Shown piece after piece: positions 24,016-35,240 of a stretch of 64,000 nt of DNA (the stretch's first letter is position 1; each line of letters starts with the position of its first letter). The position numbers and the translations under genes are program-made. Source of the stretch: Pseudomonas sp. AN-1 (GTDB taxonomy: Bacteria > Pseudomonadota > Gammaproteobacteria > Pseudomonadales > Pseudomonadaceae). Location of the stretch: contig NZ_CP139195.1 in assembly GCF_034057115.1 (NCBI RefSeq), positions 1-64,000 on the forward strand, in the 5' to 3' direction. The notes beneath the pieces are model-generated. The model did not search any database. It saw only the letters and a list, made by a program, of their open reading frames with translations, and had not been told where the DNA came from.

Positions 24016-26727
24016 TCAGAAGCGGATGCGCGACGGCGTGGTCAGGCTGTCCGGGGTGTCGGAGAGCTGGCGGACCAGGGATTCCTGCAGGCGGGCGCAG
24101 AGCTCCGGGTCGGCCAGCGGCTGGTTGTGGGCGTCGGTGACGAAGAACACGTCCTCCACGCGCTCGCCGAGGGTGGCGATCTTGGCGTTCTGCACCGACA
24201 GATCGAAGTCGAGGAAGATCTGTCCGACCCGGGCCAGCAGGCCCGGGCGGTCGGGGGCGATCACCTCGATGATGCTCAGCGGGCGCTGGGCGTCGGTGTG
24301 GATGGTCACCTGCGGGGCGAAGCCGAAGCTCTTCAGCTGGCGCGGCACCCGGCGCTTGATGATGCTGCTGTAGTCCTGCGGGTTCTTCAGCGCGTCGACC
24401 AGGCCCTGGCGGATCTCCTCGATGCGCTGCGGGTCGTCGCCGATCGAGCCGCCGTCGGCGTCCAGCACCACGTAGGTGTCGAGGGTGAACTGGCTGGTCG
24501 AGGTGAGGATGCGCGCGTCCTGGATGTTCAGGTTGAGCTGGTCCATGGCCGCCACGGTCACCGCGAAGAAGTCGTGCTGGTCGGGAGCGTAGATGAAGAT
24601 CTGCGTGCCGCCCTCGAACTCGCGTTCGGTGGTTTCCTTGATCAGCACCAGCGGCGCGCCGTCGTGGGGATGCTGGAGGATCGCTTCGGCGTGCCAGGCG
24701 ATGTCCTCGGGGCCGTGGCGCAGGAAGTAGTCGTCGCCCAGTTGGGTCCACAGCTGCTCGGCGGCGTCGCTGTCGACCTCGCCGCGGCTGCGCAGCAGGT
24801 CGAGGGCGGCGTGCTGGTTCTCGCGGATGCGCTCCTCGCGGTCGATCGGGTTCTCCAGGCCGCGGCGCAGGGCGCGCTTGGTCTCGGCGTACAGCTGGCG
24901 CAGCAGCGAGGCGCGCCAGGAGTTCCACAGCGTCGGGTTGGTGGCGTTGATGTCGGCCACGGTCAGCACGTACAGGTAGTCGAGGTGGGTCTGGTCGCCC
25001 ACGGTGCGCGCGAAGTCGTTGATCACCTGCGGGTCGGAGATGTCCTTGCGCTGCGCGGTGGTCGACATCACCAGGTGGTTCTTCACCAGCCAGGCGATCA
25101 GCCGGCTGTCCCACGGCGGCAGGTGGTGGCGGGCGCAGAAGGCCAGCGCGTCCTGGGCGCCCAGCTCGGAGTGGTCGCCGCCGCGGCCCTTGGCGATGTC
25201 GTGGAACAGCCCGGCGAAGTACACCAGCTCGGGCTTGGGCAGCTTGGCCATCAGCTCGCTGGCCAGCGGGAACTTCTCCGCCAGCTCCGGGCGGTCGAGC
25301 TTGCGCAGGTGCTTGATCAGGTTGAGGGTGTGCGCGTCGACCGTGTAGATGTGGAACAGGTCGTGCTGCATCTGGCCGATGATGTGGCCGAACTCCGGCA
25401 CGTAGCGGCCGAGGATGCCGTAGCGGTTCATCCGCCGCAGGTTGCGGTGGATGCCCTCGTGGGACTTGAACAGCTCGACGAACAGGCTGGTGTTGCGGAT
25501 GTCGTTGCGGAAGCGGTCGTCGATCAGGTGGCGGTGGTCGCGCAGCAGGCGGATGGTCTGCGAGCGCACGCCGCGGATCTCCGGGTGCTGGGCCATCAGC
25601 ACGAACACCTCGAGGATCGCGCTGGGGCTGCGCTTGAACACGTTGGGGTGGATCGCCTCGATGAAGCCGTCGCGCACCTGGAAGCGCGCGTTGAGCTGGC
25701 GCGGCGGCTCGGCCCCGGGCTGTTCGAGCAGCAGCTCCTCGAGGATCTGGTTGACCAGGTCGCTCAGCTCGGCGGTGGCCATCACCATGCGGTAGTATTT
25801 CTGCATGAACTGCTCGACCGCCAGCTTGGTGTCGCTGGTCTCGAAGCCGAACAGGCCGGCCAGGCGGCGCTGGTGGTCGAACAGCAGGCGGTCCTCGGCG
25901 CGGCCGGTGATCATGTGCAGGGCGTAGCGCACCTTCCACAGGAAGGTCTGCCCGGCGCTCAGCAGTTCGTGCTCGCCCTGGGTCAGCAGGCCGTGGGTGA
26001 CCAGGGTCTCCAGGGTCAGGGAGCCGTACTGGCGGCAGGTCACCCAGAGGATGTGCTGCAGGTCGCGCAGGCCGCCCGGCGAGCCCTTGACGTTGGGCTC
26101 GAGGTTGTACTCGGTGTCGTTGTACTTGGCGTGGCGGGCGCGCTGTTCGGCGCGCTTGGCGAGGAAGAACTCGCGGGCCGGCCACATGTACTGGGTGCCG
26201 GTGGCGGCGCGCATGCGCTGGCGCAGGCTGTCGGGGCCGGCGATGGTGCGGCTTTCCATCAGGTTGGTGATCACCGTCAGGTCGGCGCGCGCCTCGCTGG
26301 CGCATTCCTCCACCGAGCGCACGCTCTGGCCGATCTCCAGGCCGATGTCCCACAGCAGGGTGAGGAAGCCCTCGATCGGTGCGCGCAGGCGCTCGTGCTG
26401 GGCGCCGTCGAGGAGGATCAGGAGGTCGATGTCCGAGTGCGGGTGCAGCTCGCCGCGGCCGTAGCCGCCGACCGCCACCAGCGCCACGCCGTCGTCGTCG
26501 CCCCAGTCGAAGCGCGCCCAGGCCTCGCCGAGGATCTGGTCGACGAACCAGGCGCGCCCGGTGATCAGCGCGCGGATGTCGCAGTTGGCGGAGAAGCGCC
26601 CGTCGAGCACCTCGCAGGCCTTGCGGATGGCCTTCTTGAAGGCGGGAATCGGGCTGCTCTTCAGCGCCAGTTCGGCCTGGAACTGGCCGCGGTCGAACAG
26701 TTCGAGGTCCGCATCCATCGAGGGCAT
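24016..26727 (-). CDS. glnD: Bifunctional uridylyltransferase/uridylyl-removing enzyme GlnD
   Basis: This 903-residue sensor of glutamine adds UMP to PII proteins and removes it. It has a nucleotidyltransferase domain ([20 protein letters not shown] near residue 93), a helical linker, an HD hydrolase domain ([20 protein letters not shown] about 490) and two ACT domains in the last 200 residues ([20 protein letters not shown] and [16 protein letters not shown]). The ATG at 26727 is chosen because GGAG lies nine bases upstream and the N-terminus [16 protein letters not shown] then matches Pseudomonas GlnD; the ATG at 26745 is an alternative. Confidence 0.94.
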   Translation of the reverse strand: MPSMDADLELFDRGQFQAELALKSSPIPAFKKAIRKACEVLDGRFSANCDIRALITGRAWFVDQILGEAWARFDWGDDDGVALVAVGGYGRGELHPHSDIDLLILLDGAQHERLRAPIEGFLTLLWDIGLEIGQSVRSVEECASEARADLTVITNLMESRTIAGPDSLRQRMRAATGTQYMWPAREFFLAKRAEQRARHAKYNDTEYNLEPNVKGSPGGLRDLQHILWVTCRQYGSLTLETLVTHGLLTQGEHELLSAGQTFLWKVRYALHMITGRAEDRLLFDHQRRLAGLFGFETSDTKLAVEQFMQKYYRMVMATAELSDLVNQILEELLLEQPGAEPPRQLNARFQVRDGFIEAIHPNVFKRSPSAILEVFVLMAQHPEIRGVRSQTIRLLRDHRHLIDDRFRNDIRNTSLFVELFKSHEGIHRNLRRMNRYGILGRYVPEFGHIIGQMQHDLFHIYTVDAHTLNLIKHLRKLDRPELAEKFPLASELMAKLPKPELVYFAGLFHDIAKGRGGDHSELGAQDALAFCARHHLPPWDSRLIAWLVKNHLVMSTTAQRKDISDPQVINDFARTVGDQTHLDYLYVLTVADINATNPTLWNSWRASLLRQLYAETKRALRRGLENPIDREERIRENQHAALDLLRSRGEVDSDAAEQLWTQLGDDYFLRHGPEDIAWHAEAILQHPHDGAPLVLIKETTEREFEGGTQIFIYAPDQHDFFAVTVAAMDQLNLNIQDARILTSTSQFTLDTYVVLDADGGSIGDDPQRIEEIRQGLVDALKNPQDYSSIIKRRVPRQLKSFGFAPQVTIHTDAQRPLSIIEVIAPDRPGLLARVGQIFLDFDLSVQNAKIATLGERVEDVFFVTDAHNQPLADPELCARLQESLVRQLSDTPDSLTTPSRIRF

Positions 26728-26762
26728 CGGGCGATCTCCATTCATCGGGGTGGGGCTGGGGC

Positions 26763-27545
26763 TCAGGGCAGGCAGCGGGCGATGGTGTCGTCGCTGCGCA
26801 GGGTGAGGATCTCGCAGCCGCTGTCGGTCACCAGGATGGTGTGCTCGTACTGGGCGGACAGCTTGCGGTCCTTGGTGATCGCCGTCCAGCCGTCGCCGAG
26901 CAGGCGGGTCTCGTGGCGGCCCTGGTTGATCATCGGCTCGATGGTGAAGGTCATCCCGGCCTTCAGTTCCAGGCCGGTGCCGGCGCGACCGTAGTGCAGC
27001 ACCTGCGGCTCCTCATGGAACACGTTGCCGATGCCGTGACCGCAGTACTCGCGCACCACCGAGTAGCCGTTCTTCTCGGCGTGCTTCTGGATGATCTCGC
27101 CGATGTCGCCCAGGCGTGCGCCCGGACGCACCACGGAGATGCCCTTGTACAGGCACTCCTGGGTGATCTGGCACAGGCGGGTGGCCCACTCCGGCACCTT
27201 GCCGACCATGAACATCTTGCTGGTATCGCCGAAGTAGCCGTCCTTGATCACCGTGATGTCGATGTTGAGGATGTCGCCATCCTTGAGCGGCTTGTCGTTG
27301 GGGATGCCGTGGCAGACCACGTGGTTGAGCGAGGTGCAGATCGACTTGGGGAAGCCCTTGTAGTTGAGGGGCGCCGGGATGGCCTGCTGCACGTCGACGA
27401 TGTAGTCGTGGCAGAGGCGGTTGAGTTCGTCGGTGGTGACCCCGGCCTTGACGTGCGGCTCGATCATTTCCAGCACCTCGGCGGCCAGGCGGCCGGCCAC
27501 GCGCATTTTCTCGATTTCCCCGGGGGTCTTGATGGTGACGGTCAT
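26763..27545 (-). CDS. map: Methionine aminopeptidase, type I
   Basis: This 260-residue metalloprotease removes the initiator methionine from new proteins. The five metal ligands lie in [16 protein letters not shown] (two Asp), [13 protein letters not shown] (His), FTIEPMIN (Glu) and [10 protein letters not shown] (Glu). Length matches E. coli Map (264). It is divergent from rpsB, a linkage common in proteobacteria. glnD follows 35 bases later on the same strand. Confidence 0.95.
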   Translation of the reverse strand: MTVTIKTPGEIEKMRVAGRLAAEVLEMIEPHVKAGVTTDELNRLCHDYIVDVQQAIPAPLNYKGFPKSICTSLNHVVCHGIPNDKPLKDGDILNIDITVIKDGYFGDTSKMFMVGKVPEWATRLCQITQECLYKGISVVRPGARLGDIGEIIQKHAEKNGYSVVREYCGHGIGNVFHEEPQVLHYGRAGTGLELKAGMTFTIEPMINQGRHETRLLGDGWTAITKDRKLSAQYEHTILVTDSGCEILTLRSDDTIARCLP

Positions 27546-27639
27546 CAGCTCTCTCTGGCGCGGCTGCGCCTGCCTATATAAACAGGAAAGACTGTCATTC
27601 TAACAGAGCCGGCGCACGCTGCGGGACGTGCGCACGGGT

Positions 27640-27799
27640 TTCGCCGAGCGCGCAGGTATGGTATAAAGCGCCGCGCTTTTCGGGGTGGTCCCGGAAAGGC
27701 AACGAAACCACACACGCATCGACACAATTATCCTGGGTGCCCGCAAGGGTTGGATTTTGGGATGCGTGGAGGCTCAACCCGACTTATCGAGGAATAGAA
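27640..27799 (+). promoter_or_regulatory. rpsB promoter and leader region
   Basis: A TATAAA -10 (27662-27667) with a weak -35 (TTCGCC, 27640-27645) would start a transcript about 125 bases before the rpsB ATG. The leader could host S2 autoregulation, which is known for rpsB leaders in gammaproteobacteria; a specific fold was not established here. The remaining part of the divergent gap to map (27546-27639) shows nothing clear. Confidence 0.45.
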
Positions 27800-28537
27800 A
27801 TGTCCCAAGTCAACATGCGCGATATGCTCAAGGCCGGCTGCCACTTCGGTCACCAGACCCGTTACTGGAACCCGAAGATGGGCAAGTACATCTTCGGCGC
27901 GCGCAACAAGATTCACATCATCAACCTCGAAAAAACCCTGCCGATGTTCAACGAAGCCCTGAGCTTCGTTGAGAAGCTGGCTGCCGGCAAGAACAAGATC
28001 CTGTTCGTCGGCACCAAGCGCTCCGCTGGCAAGATCGTCCGCGAAGAAGCTACCCGCGCCGGTATGCCGTTCGTCGATCACCGCTGGCTGGGCGGCATGC
28101 TGACCAACTACAAGACCATTCGCGCTTCCATCAAGCGTCTGCGCGATCTGGAAACCCAGTCCCAGGACGGCACCTTCGAGAAGCTGACCAAGAAGGAAGC
28201 GCTGATGCGTTCGCGCGACCTGGAGAAGCTGGAGCGCAGCCTGGGTGGTATCAAGGACATGGGCGGTCTGCCGGACGCGCTGTTCGTGATCGACGTCGAC
28301 CACGAGCGCATCGCCATCACCGAAGCCAACAAGCTGGGCATCCCGGTCATCGGCGTGGTCGATACCAACAGCAGCCCGGAAGGCGTGGACTACATCATTC
28401 CGGGTAACGACGACGCCATCCGCGCCGTGCAGCTGTACCTGGGCTCGATGGCCGACGCCGTGCTGAACGGCAAGGCCAAGGCCGGCACCGGCGAAGAGTT
28501 CGCCGCCGAGGCTTCCTCCGAAGCCGCCGAAGGCTGA
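27800..28537 (+). CDS. rpsB: 30S ribosomal protein S2
   Basis: This 245-residue ribosomal protein has the S2 signatures [19 protein letters not shown] at residues 8-26 and [16 protein letters not shown]. It docks on the 30S head-body junction late in assembly and recruits S1. The start at 27800 has GAGGAATAG upstream; an in-frame ATG at 27737 is within the leader and is rejected. First gene of the rpsB-tsf unit. Codon use is strongly biased, as expected for high expression. Confidence 0.97.
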   Translation: MSQVNMRDMLKAGCHFGHQTRYWNPKMGKYIFGARNKIHIINLEKTLPMFNEALSFVEKLAAGKNKILFVGTKRSAGKIVREEATRAGMPFVDHRWLGGMLTNYKTIRASIKRLRDLETQSQDGTFEKLTKKEALMRSRDLEKLERSLGGIKDMGGLPDALFVIDVDHERIAITEANKLGIPVIGVVDTNSSPEGVDYIIPGNDDAIRAVQLYLGSMADAVLNGKAKAGTGEEFAAEASSEAAEG

Positions 28538-28566
28538 GCGCAGGCGCGCCAAGCGTTATCCGGTGC

Positions 28567-28595
28567 GCAAAAAGGGGGCTAGGCCCCCTTTTTGC
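28567..28595 (+). terminator. Intrinsic terminator or attenuator between rpsB and tsf
   Basis: A 13-bp stem made of GCAAAAAGGGGGC and its complement with a TAG loop (28567-28595) carries its own T-run. It should end part of the rpsB transcripts and set the S2:EF-Ts ratio. Confidence 0.85.
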
Positions 28596-28661
28596 CACTT
28601 CCGAATTGCCGCCCGGCCCGCCGGGCGAACTGGTTTAGCAACTCTTCAGAGGATTCCCAAC

Positions 28662-29531
28662 ATGGCAGAGATTACTGCAGCACTGGTCAAGGAACTGCGC
28701 GAGCGTACCGGCCAGGGCATGATGGAGTGCAAGAAGGCCCTGGTCGCCGCCGACGGCGACATCGAGAAGGCCATCGACGACATGCGCGCTTCCGGCGCCA
28801 TCAAGGCCGCCAAGAAGGCCGGCAACATCGCCGCCGAAGGCTCCATCGCCGTCAAGGTCGCCGCTGACAACAAGGCGGCCGTGATCATCGAAGTCAACTC
28901 GCAGACCGACTTCCTGGCCCTGCAGGACGACTTCAAGGGCTTCGTCGCCGAGAGCCTGGAAGAAGCCTTCGCCAACGGTCTGACCGACGTGGCCCCGCTG
29001 GTCGCCTCCCGCGAGTCCGCCCGCGAAGCCCTGGTCGCCAAGTGCGGCGAGAACGTCAACATCCGTCGCCTGACCCGCGTCGAAGGCGACGTGATCGGTG
29101 CCTACCTGCACGGCCACCGCATCGGCGTGCTGGTGACCCTGAAGGGCGGCAACCCCGAGCTGGCCAAGGACATCGCCATGCACGTGGCTGCCAGCAACCC
29201 GCAGTTCCTGAGCGCTGCCGAGGTTTCCGAGGAAGCCATCGCCAAGGAAAAGGAAATCTTCCTGGCCCTGAACGCCGACAAGATCGCCGGCAAGCCGGAA
29301 AACATCGTCGAGAACATGGTCAAGGGCCGTATCGCCAAGTTCCTCGCCGAGGCCAGCCTGGTCGAGCAGCCGTTCGTCAAGGATCCGGAAGTCAAGGTCG
29401 GCGAGCTGGCCAAGAAGGCCGGTGCCGAGATCGTTTCCTTCGTCCGCTTCGAAGTGGGTGAGGGCATCGAGAAGGCCGAAGTCGACTTCGCTGCCGAAGT
29501 TGCTGCCCAGGTGGCTGCCACCCAGCAGTAA
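28662..29531 (+). CDS. tsf: Elongation factor Ts
   Basis: This 289-residue protein exchanges GDP for GTP on EF-Tu. The N-terminal UBA-like domain (ITAALVKELRERTGQGMMEC) and the TDFLALQDDF motif that inserts between EF-Tu domains are conserved. The start at 28662 has AGAGGA upstream. It follows rpsB across an intrinsic terminator, the standard rpsB-tsf arrangement. Codon bias indicates high expression. Confidence 0.97.
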   Translation: MAEITAALVKELRERTGQGMMECKKALVAADGDIEKAIDDMRASGAIKAAKKAGNIAAEGSIAVKVAADNKAAVIIEVNSQTDFLALQDDFKGFVAESLEEAFANGLTDVAPLVASRESAREALVAKCGENVNIRRLTRVEGDVIGAYLHGHRIGVLVTLKGGNPELAKDIAMHVAASNPQFLSAAEVSEEAIAKEKEIFLALNADKIAGKPENIVENMVKGRIAKFLAEASLVEQPFVKDPEVKVGELAKKAGAEIVSFVRFEVGEGIEKAEVDFAAEVAAQVAATQQ

Positions 29532-29555
29532 GATGGCCTGAGGTCGTCCGAGAAG

Positions 29556-29587
29556 AGGCTGCCCGCTCCCGCGCGCAGCCTTTTCTT
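29556..29587 (+). terminator. Likely terminator after tsf
   Basis: AGGCTGC (29556-29562) and GCAGCCT (29575-29581) form a stem with a 12-base loop, followed by TTTTCTTT. Confidence 0.7.
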
Positions 29588-29735
29588 TGCAAGCTGGCGG
29601 CTCGGCCGCCGGGAAGAGACAGGGATGCAGTTTTTCGGTGCCATGAGGGCACGGGTTCACTCTGCCGCGGTCAAAGCCGCGCCGGAGCGCGAAAAGCCGG
29701 TTTTTCGCAACATCACACTGCCGCAGGAGATTCGT

Positions 29736-30470
29736 ATGGCCCAGCTGAGTGGTCGCCAAGCCCGCTACAAACGTATTTTGCTCAAGCTCAGCGGTGAAGC
29801 GCTGATGGGCAGCGAGGACTTCGGCATCGATCCCAAGGTGCTCGACCGCATGGCCCTGGAGATCGGCCAACTGGTGGGCATCGGCGTGCAGGTCGGTCTG
29901 GTCATCGGCGGCGGCAACCTGTTCCGCGGCGCGGCGCTGAGCGCGGCCGGCATGGACCGGGTGACCGGCGACCACATGGGCATGCTGGCTACGGTGATGA
30001 ACTCGCTGGCCATGCGCGACGCCCTGGAGCGCTCGAACATCCCGGCGCTGGTGATGTCCGCCATCTCCATGGTCGGCGTCACCGATCACTATGATCGCCG
30101 CAAGGCCATGCGCCACCTGAACAGCGGCGAGGTGGTGATCTTCTCCGCCGGCACCGGCAATCCGTTCTTTACCACCGATTCTGCCGCCTGCCTGCGCGCC
30201 ATCGAGATCGATGCCGATCTGGTGCTGAAGGCCACCAAGGTCGATGGCGTGTACACTGCCGATCCGTTCAAGGATCCCAATGCCGAGAAATTCGAGCGCC
30301 TGACCTATGACGAGGTGCTCGATCGCAAGCTGGGCGTGATGGACCTGACCGCCATCTGCCTGTGCCGCGATCACAAGATGCCGCTGCGGGTGTTCAACAT
30401 GAACAAGCCCGGAGCCTTGCTTAACATTGTTGTCGGGGGAGCCGAAGGCACCCTGGTCGAGGAGGGTTGA
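29736..30470 (+). CDS. pyrH: Uridylate kinase
   Basis: This 244-residue bacterial UMP kinase phosphorylates UMP to UDP in pyrimidine synthesis; in bacteria it is a hexamer activated by GTP and inhibited by UTP. Amino-acid-kinase motifs [12 protein letters not shown] (N-terminus), [10 protein letters not shown] and the C-terminal [10 protein letters not shown] are clear. The start at 29736 is supported by CAGGAG seven bases upstream; the longer in-frame reading from 29625 is rejected. frr follows after two bases. Confidence 0.96.
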   Translation: MAQLSGRQARYKRILLKLSGEALMGSEDFGIDPKVLDRMALEIGQLVGIGVQVGLVIGGGNLFRGAALSAAGMDRVTGDHMGMLATVMNSLAMRDALERSNIPALVMSAISMVGVTDHYDRRKAMRHLNSGEVVIFSAGTGNPFFTTDSAACLRAIEIDADLVLKATKVDGVYTADPFKDPNAEKFERLTYDEVLDRKLGVMDLTAICLCRDHKMPLRVFNMNKPGALLNIVVGGAEGTLVEEG

Positions 30471-30472
30471 GA

Positions 30473-31030
30473 ATGATCAACGAGATCAAGAAGGACGCGC
30501 AGGAGCGCATGAAGAAGTCGCTGGATTCGCTGGATCACGCCTTTGCCAAGATCCGCACCGGCCGCGCCCACCCGAGCATCCTGGACAGCGTCATGGTGTC
30601 CTACTACGGCGCCGACACCCCGCTGCGCCAGGTGGCCAACGTGGTCGCCGAGGATTCGCGCACCCTGGCCCTGACCGTGTTCGACAAGAGCATGATCCAG
30701 GCCGTCGAGAAGGCCATCATGACCTCCGACCTGGGGCTCAATCCGGCCACCGCCGGCACCACCATCCGTGTGCCGATGCCGGCGCTGACCGAGGAAACCC
30801 GCAAGGGCTATACCAAGCAGGCGCGCGCCGAGGCGGAGAACGCCCGCGTGGCGATCCGCAACATCCGCCGCGATGCGCTGGCCCAGCTCAAGGACCTGGT
30901 CAAGGAGAAGGAGATCAGCGAGGACGACGAGCGTCGTGCCGCCGACGAGGTGCAGAAGCTCACCGACAAGGCCGTCGGCGAAGTCGAGAAGGCCCTCGAG
31001 GCCAAGGAAGCCGACCTGATGGCCGTCTGA
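30473..31030 (+). CDS. frr: Ribosome recycling factor
   Basis: This 185-residue protein splits post-termination ribosomes with EF-G. It shows the long helical family sequence, with [21 protein letters not shown] and [13 protein letters not shown] as landmarks, and the expected length of 185. GAGGAGG upstream overlaps the end of pyrH, so the two are co-transcribed. The order pyrH-frr-uppS is conserved widely in proteobacteria. Confidence 0.97.
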   Translation: MINEIKKDAQERMKKSLDSLDHAFAKIRTGRAHPSILDSVMVSYYGADTPLRQVANVVAEDSRTLALTVFDKSMIQAVEKAIMTSDLGLNPATAGTTIRVPMPALTEETRKGYTKQARAEAENARVAIRNIRRDALAQLKDLVKEKEISEDDERRAADEVQKLTDKAVGEVEKALEAKEADLMAV

Positions 31031-31037
31031 CGGCCGG

Positions 31038-31808
31038 ATGACTGTCATGGACAAGACGATGCAAGCACCTGCGGGTACGCCGCGCCACGTTGCCATCATC
31101 ATGGATGGCAACAACCGCTGGGCGAAGAAGCGCTTCATGCCCGGCGTGGCCGGGCACAAGGCCGGCGTCGATGCGGTGCGCGCGGTGATCGAGGTGTGCG
31201 CCGAGGCCAAGGTCGAGGTGCTGACCCTGTTCGCCTTCTCCAGCGAGAACTGGCAGCGCCCGGCCGACGAGGTCGGCGCGCTGATGGAGCTGTTCCTCAT
31301 GGCCCTGCGCCGCGAGGTCAAGAAGCTGGCGGCCAACGGCATCCGCCTGCGTATCCTCGGCGAGCGCACGCGCTTCCAGCCCGAACTGCAGAAGGCCATG
31401 TCCGAGGCCGAGGCGCTGACCGCCGAAGGCGGCGGCATGCTGCTGCAGGTGGCGGCCAACTACGGCGGCCAGTGGGACATCACCCAGGCGGCGCAGCGTC
31501 TGGCGCGCGAGGTGGCCGCCGGTCACCTCGCCGTCGACGAGATCACTCCCGATCTGCTGCAGCGCTGCCTGGCCACCGGCACCCAGCCGCCGGTCGACCT
31601 GTGCATCCGCACCGGTGGCGAGCAGCGCATCAGCAACTTCCTGCTCTGGCAGGTGGCTTACGCCGAGCTGTACTTCTCCGAGCTGCTGTGGCCGGACTTC
31701 AAACACGATGCCATGCGCGCCGCGCTGGCCGACTTCTCCTGTCGCCAGCGACGCTTCGGCAAGACCAGCGAGCAGGTGGCGGCGGAACAACGGAAGCCCA
31801 CATGCTGA
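31038..31808 (+). CDS. uppS: Undecaprenyl diphosphate synthase
   Basis: This 256-residue cis-prenyltransferase makes the C55 lipid carrier for peptidoglycan and O-antigen units. The catalytic Asp lies in [16 protein letters not shown] and the second signature is [24 protein letters not shown]. The start is ATG at 31038 or ATG at 31047; neither has a strong ribosome binding site, so translation is probably coupled to frr. It overlaps cdsA by seven bases. Confidence 0.95.
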   Translation: MTVMDKTMQAPAGTPRHVAIIMDGNNRWAKKRFMPGVAGHKAGVDAVRAVIEVCAEAKVEVLTLFAFSSENWQRPADEVGALMELFLMALRREVKKLAANGIRLRILGERTRFQPELQKAMSEAEALTAEGGGMLLQVAANYGGQWDITQAAQRLAREVAAGHLAVDEITPDLLQRCLATGTQPPVDLCIRTGGEQRISNFLLWQVAYAELYFSELLWPDFKHDAMRAALADFSCRQRRFGKTSEQVAAEQRKPTC

Positions 31809-32617
31809 AGCAGCGCATCATCACCGCCCTGATCATGCTGCCCGTTGCCCTGGGCGGCTTCTTCCTGCTGCAGGGTGGCTGGTTCGCCCTGTTCATCGGC
31901 CTGGTGGTCTGCGCCGGCGCCTGGGAGTGGGCGCGTCTCGCCGGCTTCGAGGCGCAGCCGCTGCGCCTGGGCTATGCCGGCGTGGTCGCCCTGCTGCTGG
32001 CGGCCCTCTACCAGTTGCCGTCGCTGGCCGGGCCGGTGCTGGCCCTGGCGGTGCTCTGGTGGCTGGCGGCCATCGCCCTGGTACTCGCCTATCCGGCCAG
32101 CAGCCGGGCCTGGCAGGCGCTGCCGGTGCGCCTGGTGATCGGCCTGCTGATCCTGCTGCCGGCCTGGCAGGGCCTGCTGCTGCTCAAGCACTGGCCGCAG
32201 GGCAACAGCCTGATCCTCGCGGTGATGCTGCTGGTGTGGACGGCCGACATCGGTGCCTACTTCAGCGGCCGGCGCTTCGGCCGGCGCAAGCTGGCGGTGC
32301 AGGTCAGTCCCGGCAAGAGCTGGGAGGGGCTGTACGGCGGCCTGGCCGGCAGCCTGCTGCTGACACTGCTGGTCGGCCTGTATCGCGACTGGGACGCCCG
32401 CGACCTGATGATGGCGCTGCTCGGTGCGGCGCTGGTGGTGCTGATCTCGGTGGTCGGCGACCTGACCGAGAGCATGTTCAAGCGTCAGTCCGGCATCAAG
32501 GACAGCAGCAACCTGCTGCCCGGCCACGGCGGCGTGCTGGATCGCATCGACAGCCTGACGGCGGCGGTGCCGATGTTCGCCGTGCTGCTCTGGCTGCACG
32601 GCTGGGGAAGCCTGTGA
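31802..32617 (+). CDS. cdsA: Phosphatidate cytidylyltransferase
   Basis: This 271-residue membrane enzyme makes CDP-diacylglycerol from phosphatidate and CTP for phospholipid synthesis. About eight hydrophobic segments are visible and the C-terminal family signature [20 protein letters not shown] followed by GVLDRID is complete. The start overlaps the end of uppS and its stop overlaps the dxr start (GTGA), indicating strong translational coupling. Confidence 0.95.
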   Translation: MLKQRIITALIMLPVALGGFFLLQGGWFALFIGLVVCAGAWEWARLAGFEAQPLRLGYAGVVALLLAALYQLPSLAGPVLALAVLWWLAAIALVLAYPASSRAWQALPVRLVIGLLILLPAWQGLLLLKHWPQGNSLILAVMLLVWTADIGAYFSGRRFGRRKLAVQVSPGKSWEGLYGGLAGSLLLTLLVGLYRDWDARDLMMALLGAALVVLISVVGDLTESMFKRQSGIKDSSNLLPGHGGVLDRIDSLTAAVPMFAVLLWLHGWGSL

Positions 32618-33795
32618 AGCAGATAACCGTACTCGGAGCGACCGGTTCCATCGGTCTCTCCACCCTCGACGTCGTCGCCCGCCACCCCCACGACTACCGC
32701 GTCTTCGCCCTGACCGGCTTCAGCCGGCTGGCCGAGCTGGAGCGCCTGTGCCTGCTGCATCGCCCGCGATTCGCCGTGGTGCCGACGGCCGAGGCGGCGC
32801 GCGTGCTGCAGGATGGTCTGCGTGGCGCCGGGCGGGATACCGAGGTGCTGGTCGGCGAGTCGGGCTTGTGCGCGGTCGCCGCCCACCCGGAGGTGGATGC
32901 GGTGATGGCCGCCATCGTCGGTGCCGCCGGGCTCAAGCCGACCCTGGCCGCGGTGCAGGCGGGCAAGCGCGTGCTGCTGGCCAACAAGGAGGCGCTGGTG
33001 ATGTCCGGCGCTCTGTTCATGCAGGCGGTGCAGGCCCACGGCGCCGAGCTGCTGCCGATCGACAGCGAACACAACGCCATCTTCCAGTGCATGCCCGGCG
33101 ACTACGGCCAGGGCCTGGGGCGGGTCGGCGTGCGACGCATCCTGCTCACCGCCTCCGGCGGGCCGTTCCGCTGCTGGCCGCTGGAGCGCATCGCCGAAGC
33201 CACGCCGCAGCAGGCCTGCGCCCATCCCAACTGGGCGATGGGGCGCAAGATATCGGTCGACTCGGCGAGCATGATGAACAAGGGGCTGGAGCTGATCGAG
33301 GCCTGCTGGTTGTTCGATGCGCGCCCGGCCCAGGTCGAGGTGGTGGTCCATCCGCAGAGCGTGATCCATTCGCTGGTCGACTACGTTGACGGTTCGGTGC
33401 TGGCCCAGCTGGGCAATCCGGACATGCGCACGCCCATCGCCCATGCCCTGGCCTGGCCGCGGCGCATCGACTCCGGGGTGGCGCCGCTGGACCTGTTCTC
33501 CATCGCCCGCCTCGACTTCGAGGCGCCGGACGAGCGGCGTTTCCCCTGCCTGAAGCTGGCGCGCCAGGCGGCCGAGGCGGGCGGTACGGCGCCGGCGCTG
33601 CTCAACGCCGCCAACGAGGTGGCGGTCGCCGCCTTCCTTGACGAGCGCATCCGCTTCGTCGACATTGCCCGAATGATCGAGGCGGTGCTCGAGCGCATCC
33701 CCGCCGTTGCCGTCCGCGAGCTGGACGCCGTGCTGCAGGCCGATGCCGAGGCGCGTGCCGCCGCGCAGGACTGGCTTGGCCGCTGCGGACACTGA
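32614..33795 (+). CDS. dxr: 1-deoxy-D-xylulose 5-phosphate reductoisomerase
   Basis: This 393-residue NADPH enzyme makes 2-C-methylerythritol 4-phosphate, the second step of the MEP isoprenoid pathway. The NADPH site [18 protein letters not shown] is at the N-terminus and the metal/substrate motifs [20 protein letters not shown] and [13 protein letters not shown] follow. The start is GTG at 32614, overlapping the cdsA stop by four bases; no in-frame ATG exists nearby. ispD of the same pathway is at 52653. Confidence 0.95.
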   Translation: MKQITVLGATGSIGLSTLDVVARHPHDYRVFALTGFSRLAELERLCLLHRPRFAVVPTAEAARVLQDGLRGAGRDTEVLVGESGLCAVAAHPEVDAVMAAIVGAAGLKPTLAAVQAGKRVLLANKEALVMSGALFMQAVQAHGAELLPIDSEHNAIFQCMPGDYGQGLGRVGVRRILLTASGGPFRCWPLERIAEATPQQACAHPNWAMGRKISVDSASMMNKGLELIEACWLFDARPAQVEVVVHPQSVIHSLVDYVDGSVLAQLGNPDMRTPIAHALAWPRRIDSGVAPLDLFSIARLDFEAPDERRFPCLKLARQAAEAGGTAPALLNAANEVAVAAFLDERIRFVDIARMIEAVLERIPAVAVRELDAVLQADAEARAAAQDWLGRCGH

Positions 33796-33811
33796 GTCCG
33801 GAGGTTTTTCG

Positions 33812-35164
33812 ATGAGCGCGTTGTACATGATCGTCGGCACCCTGGTCGCCCTGGGTGTGCTGGTCACCTTCCACGAATTCGGTCACTTCTGGGTGGCGCG
33901 GCGTTGCGGCATCAAGGTGCTGCGCTTCTCGGTGGGTTTCGGCGCGCCGCTGCTGCGCTGGCATGACCGCCACGGCACCGAGTTCGTGATTGCCGCCATC
34001 CCGCTGGGCGGCTACGTGAAGATGCTCGACGAGCGCGAGGGCGAGGTTCCCGCGGCGCTGCTCGAGCAGGCGTTCAACCGCAAGAGCGTACGCCAGCGCT
34101 TCGCCGTGGTCGTCGCCGGACCGCTGGCCAACTTCCTGCTCGCCATCCTGTTCTTCTGGGTGGTCGCCATGCTCGGCAGCCAGCAGGTGCGCCCGGTGAT
34201 CGGCAGCATCGAGCCGGGCAGCCTGGCGGAGCAGGCCGGGGTGATGGCCGGCGCCGAGGTGCTGGCGGTGGACGGCCGGGCGGTGCAGGGCTGGAGCGAG
34301 GTCAACCTGCAGCTGGTGCGCCGTCTCGGCGAGAGCGGCAGCCTGCGCCTGCGTCTGCAGGAGCCGGACTCCGGCGTGCAGAGCGAGCGCACCCTGGCCC
34401 TGGATGGCTGGCTCAGGGGAGCCGAGGATCCCGATCCGTTGGCGGCGCTGGGCATCCGTCCGTGGACGCCGAGGGTCGAGCCGGTACTGGCCCAGCTCGA
34501 TCCGCAGGGGCCGGCGCAGGCCGCCGGGCTGGAGGTGGGCGATCGCCTGCTGAGCCTGGACGGGGTGGCGCTGGACGATTGGCAGCAGGTGGTCGAGCGA
34601 GTGCGCGAGCGCCCGGGGCAGCGGGTGAGCCTGCGGGTCGAGCGCGATGGCCAGGCGCTGGACGTCAGCCTGACCCTGGCCGCTCGCGGCGAAGGCAAGG
34701 CGCGCAGCGGCTACCTCGGGGCCGGCGTCAGCGGCGGCGAATGGCCGGCGCAGATGCTCCGTGAAGTCCGTCACGGTCCGCTGGAAGCGGTGGGCGAAAG
34801 CCTCGGGCGGACCTGGTCGATGAGCCTTCTGACCCTCGACTCGATCGGCAAGATGCTGTTCGGCGAGCTCTCGGTAAAAAACTTGAGCGGCCCGATAACG
34901 ATTGCTAAAGTGGCCGGCGCTTCGGCCCAGTCTGGGGTGGGAGATTTCCTGAGCTTCCTCGCCTACCTGAGTATCAGCCTCGGCGTGCTCAACCTGCTGC
35001 CGATTCCGGTCCTCGATGGCGGGCATCTGCTGTTCTATCTGGTCGAATGGGTCCGTGGCCGGCCGCTGTCGGAACGGGTGCAGGCGCTCGGCATGCAGAT
35101 AGGCATCAGCCTGGTGGTCGGCCTGATGCTTCTCGCCCTGTTTAATGACATCAGCCGGCTGTAA
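33812..35164 (+). CDS. rseP: Site-2 zinc metalloprotease RseP
   Basis: This 450-residue inner-membrane protease cleaves the anti-sigma factor (MucA/RseA) during envelope stress to release the sigma-E/AlgU factor. The zinc site HEFGH is at residues 21-25 and the third ligand in NLLPIPVLDGGH near the C-terminus. Two PDZ domains lie between (about 125-310, with GSIEPGSLAEQAG and AQLDPQGPAQAAG). GGAGG is upstream of the ATG at 33812. Its position just before bamA links proteolysis to outer-membrane assembly. Confidence 0.96.
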   Translation: MSALYMIVGTLVALGVLVTFHEFGHFWVARRCGIKVLRFSVGFGAPLLRWHDRHGTEFVIAAIPLGGYVKMLDEREGEVPAALLEQAFNRKSVRQRFAVVVAGPLANFLLAILFFWVVAMLGSQQVRPVIGSIEPGSLAEQAGVMAGAEVLAVDGRAVQGWSEVNLQLVRRLGESGSLRLRLQEPDSGVQSERTLALDGWLRGAEDPDPLAALGIRPWTPRVEPVLAQLDPQGPAQAAGLEVGDRLLSLDGVALDDWQQVVERVRERPGQRVSLRVERDGQALDVSLTLAARGEGKARSGYLGAGVSGGEWPAQMLREVRHGPLEAVGESLGRTWSMSLLTLDSIGKMLFGELSVKNLSGPITIAKVAGASAQSGVGDFLSFLAYLSISLGVLNLLPIPVLDGGHLLFYLVEWVRGRPLSERVQALGMQIGISLVVGLMLLALFNDISRL

Positions 35165-35183
35165 CCTGCCACGCATTGCGGAG

Positions 35184-35211
35184 CTGCCGCCTGGGGCGGC
35201 AGTTCCTTTTT
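35184..35211 (+). terminator. Intrinsic terminator between rseP and bamA
   Basis: An 8-bp stem CTGCCGCC/GGCGGCAG with a TGG loop (35184-35202) is followed by TTCCTTTTT. It could limit read-through, implying bamA has its own promoter nearby. Confidence 0.75.
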
Positions 35212-35240
35212 AGTCAGTCTGAAAAGTTAGAAAGGACTTC

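Noticed and set aside
27737-27799. Upstream in-frame ATG that would lengthen rpsB by 21 residues
   Set aside because: The extension lies in the leader, lacks a ribosome binding site and is not part of the S2 family N-terminus.
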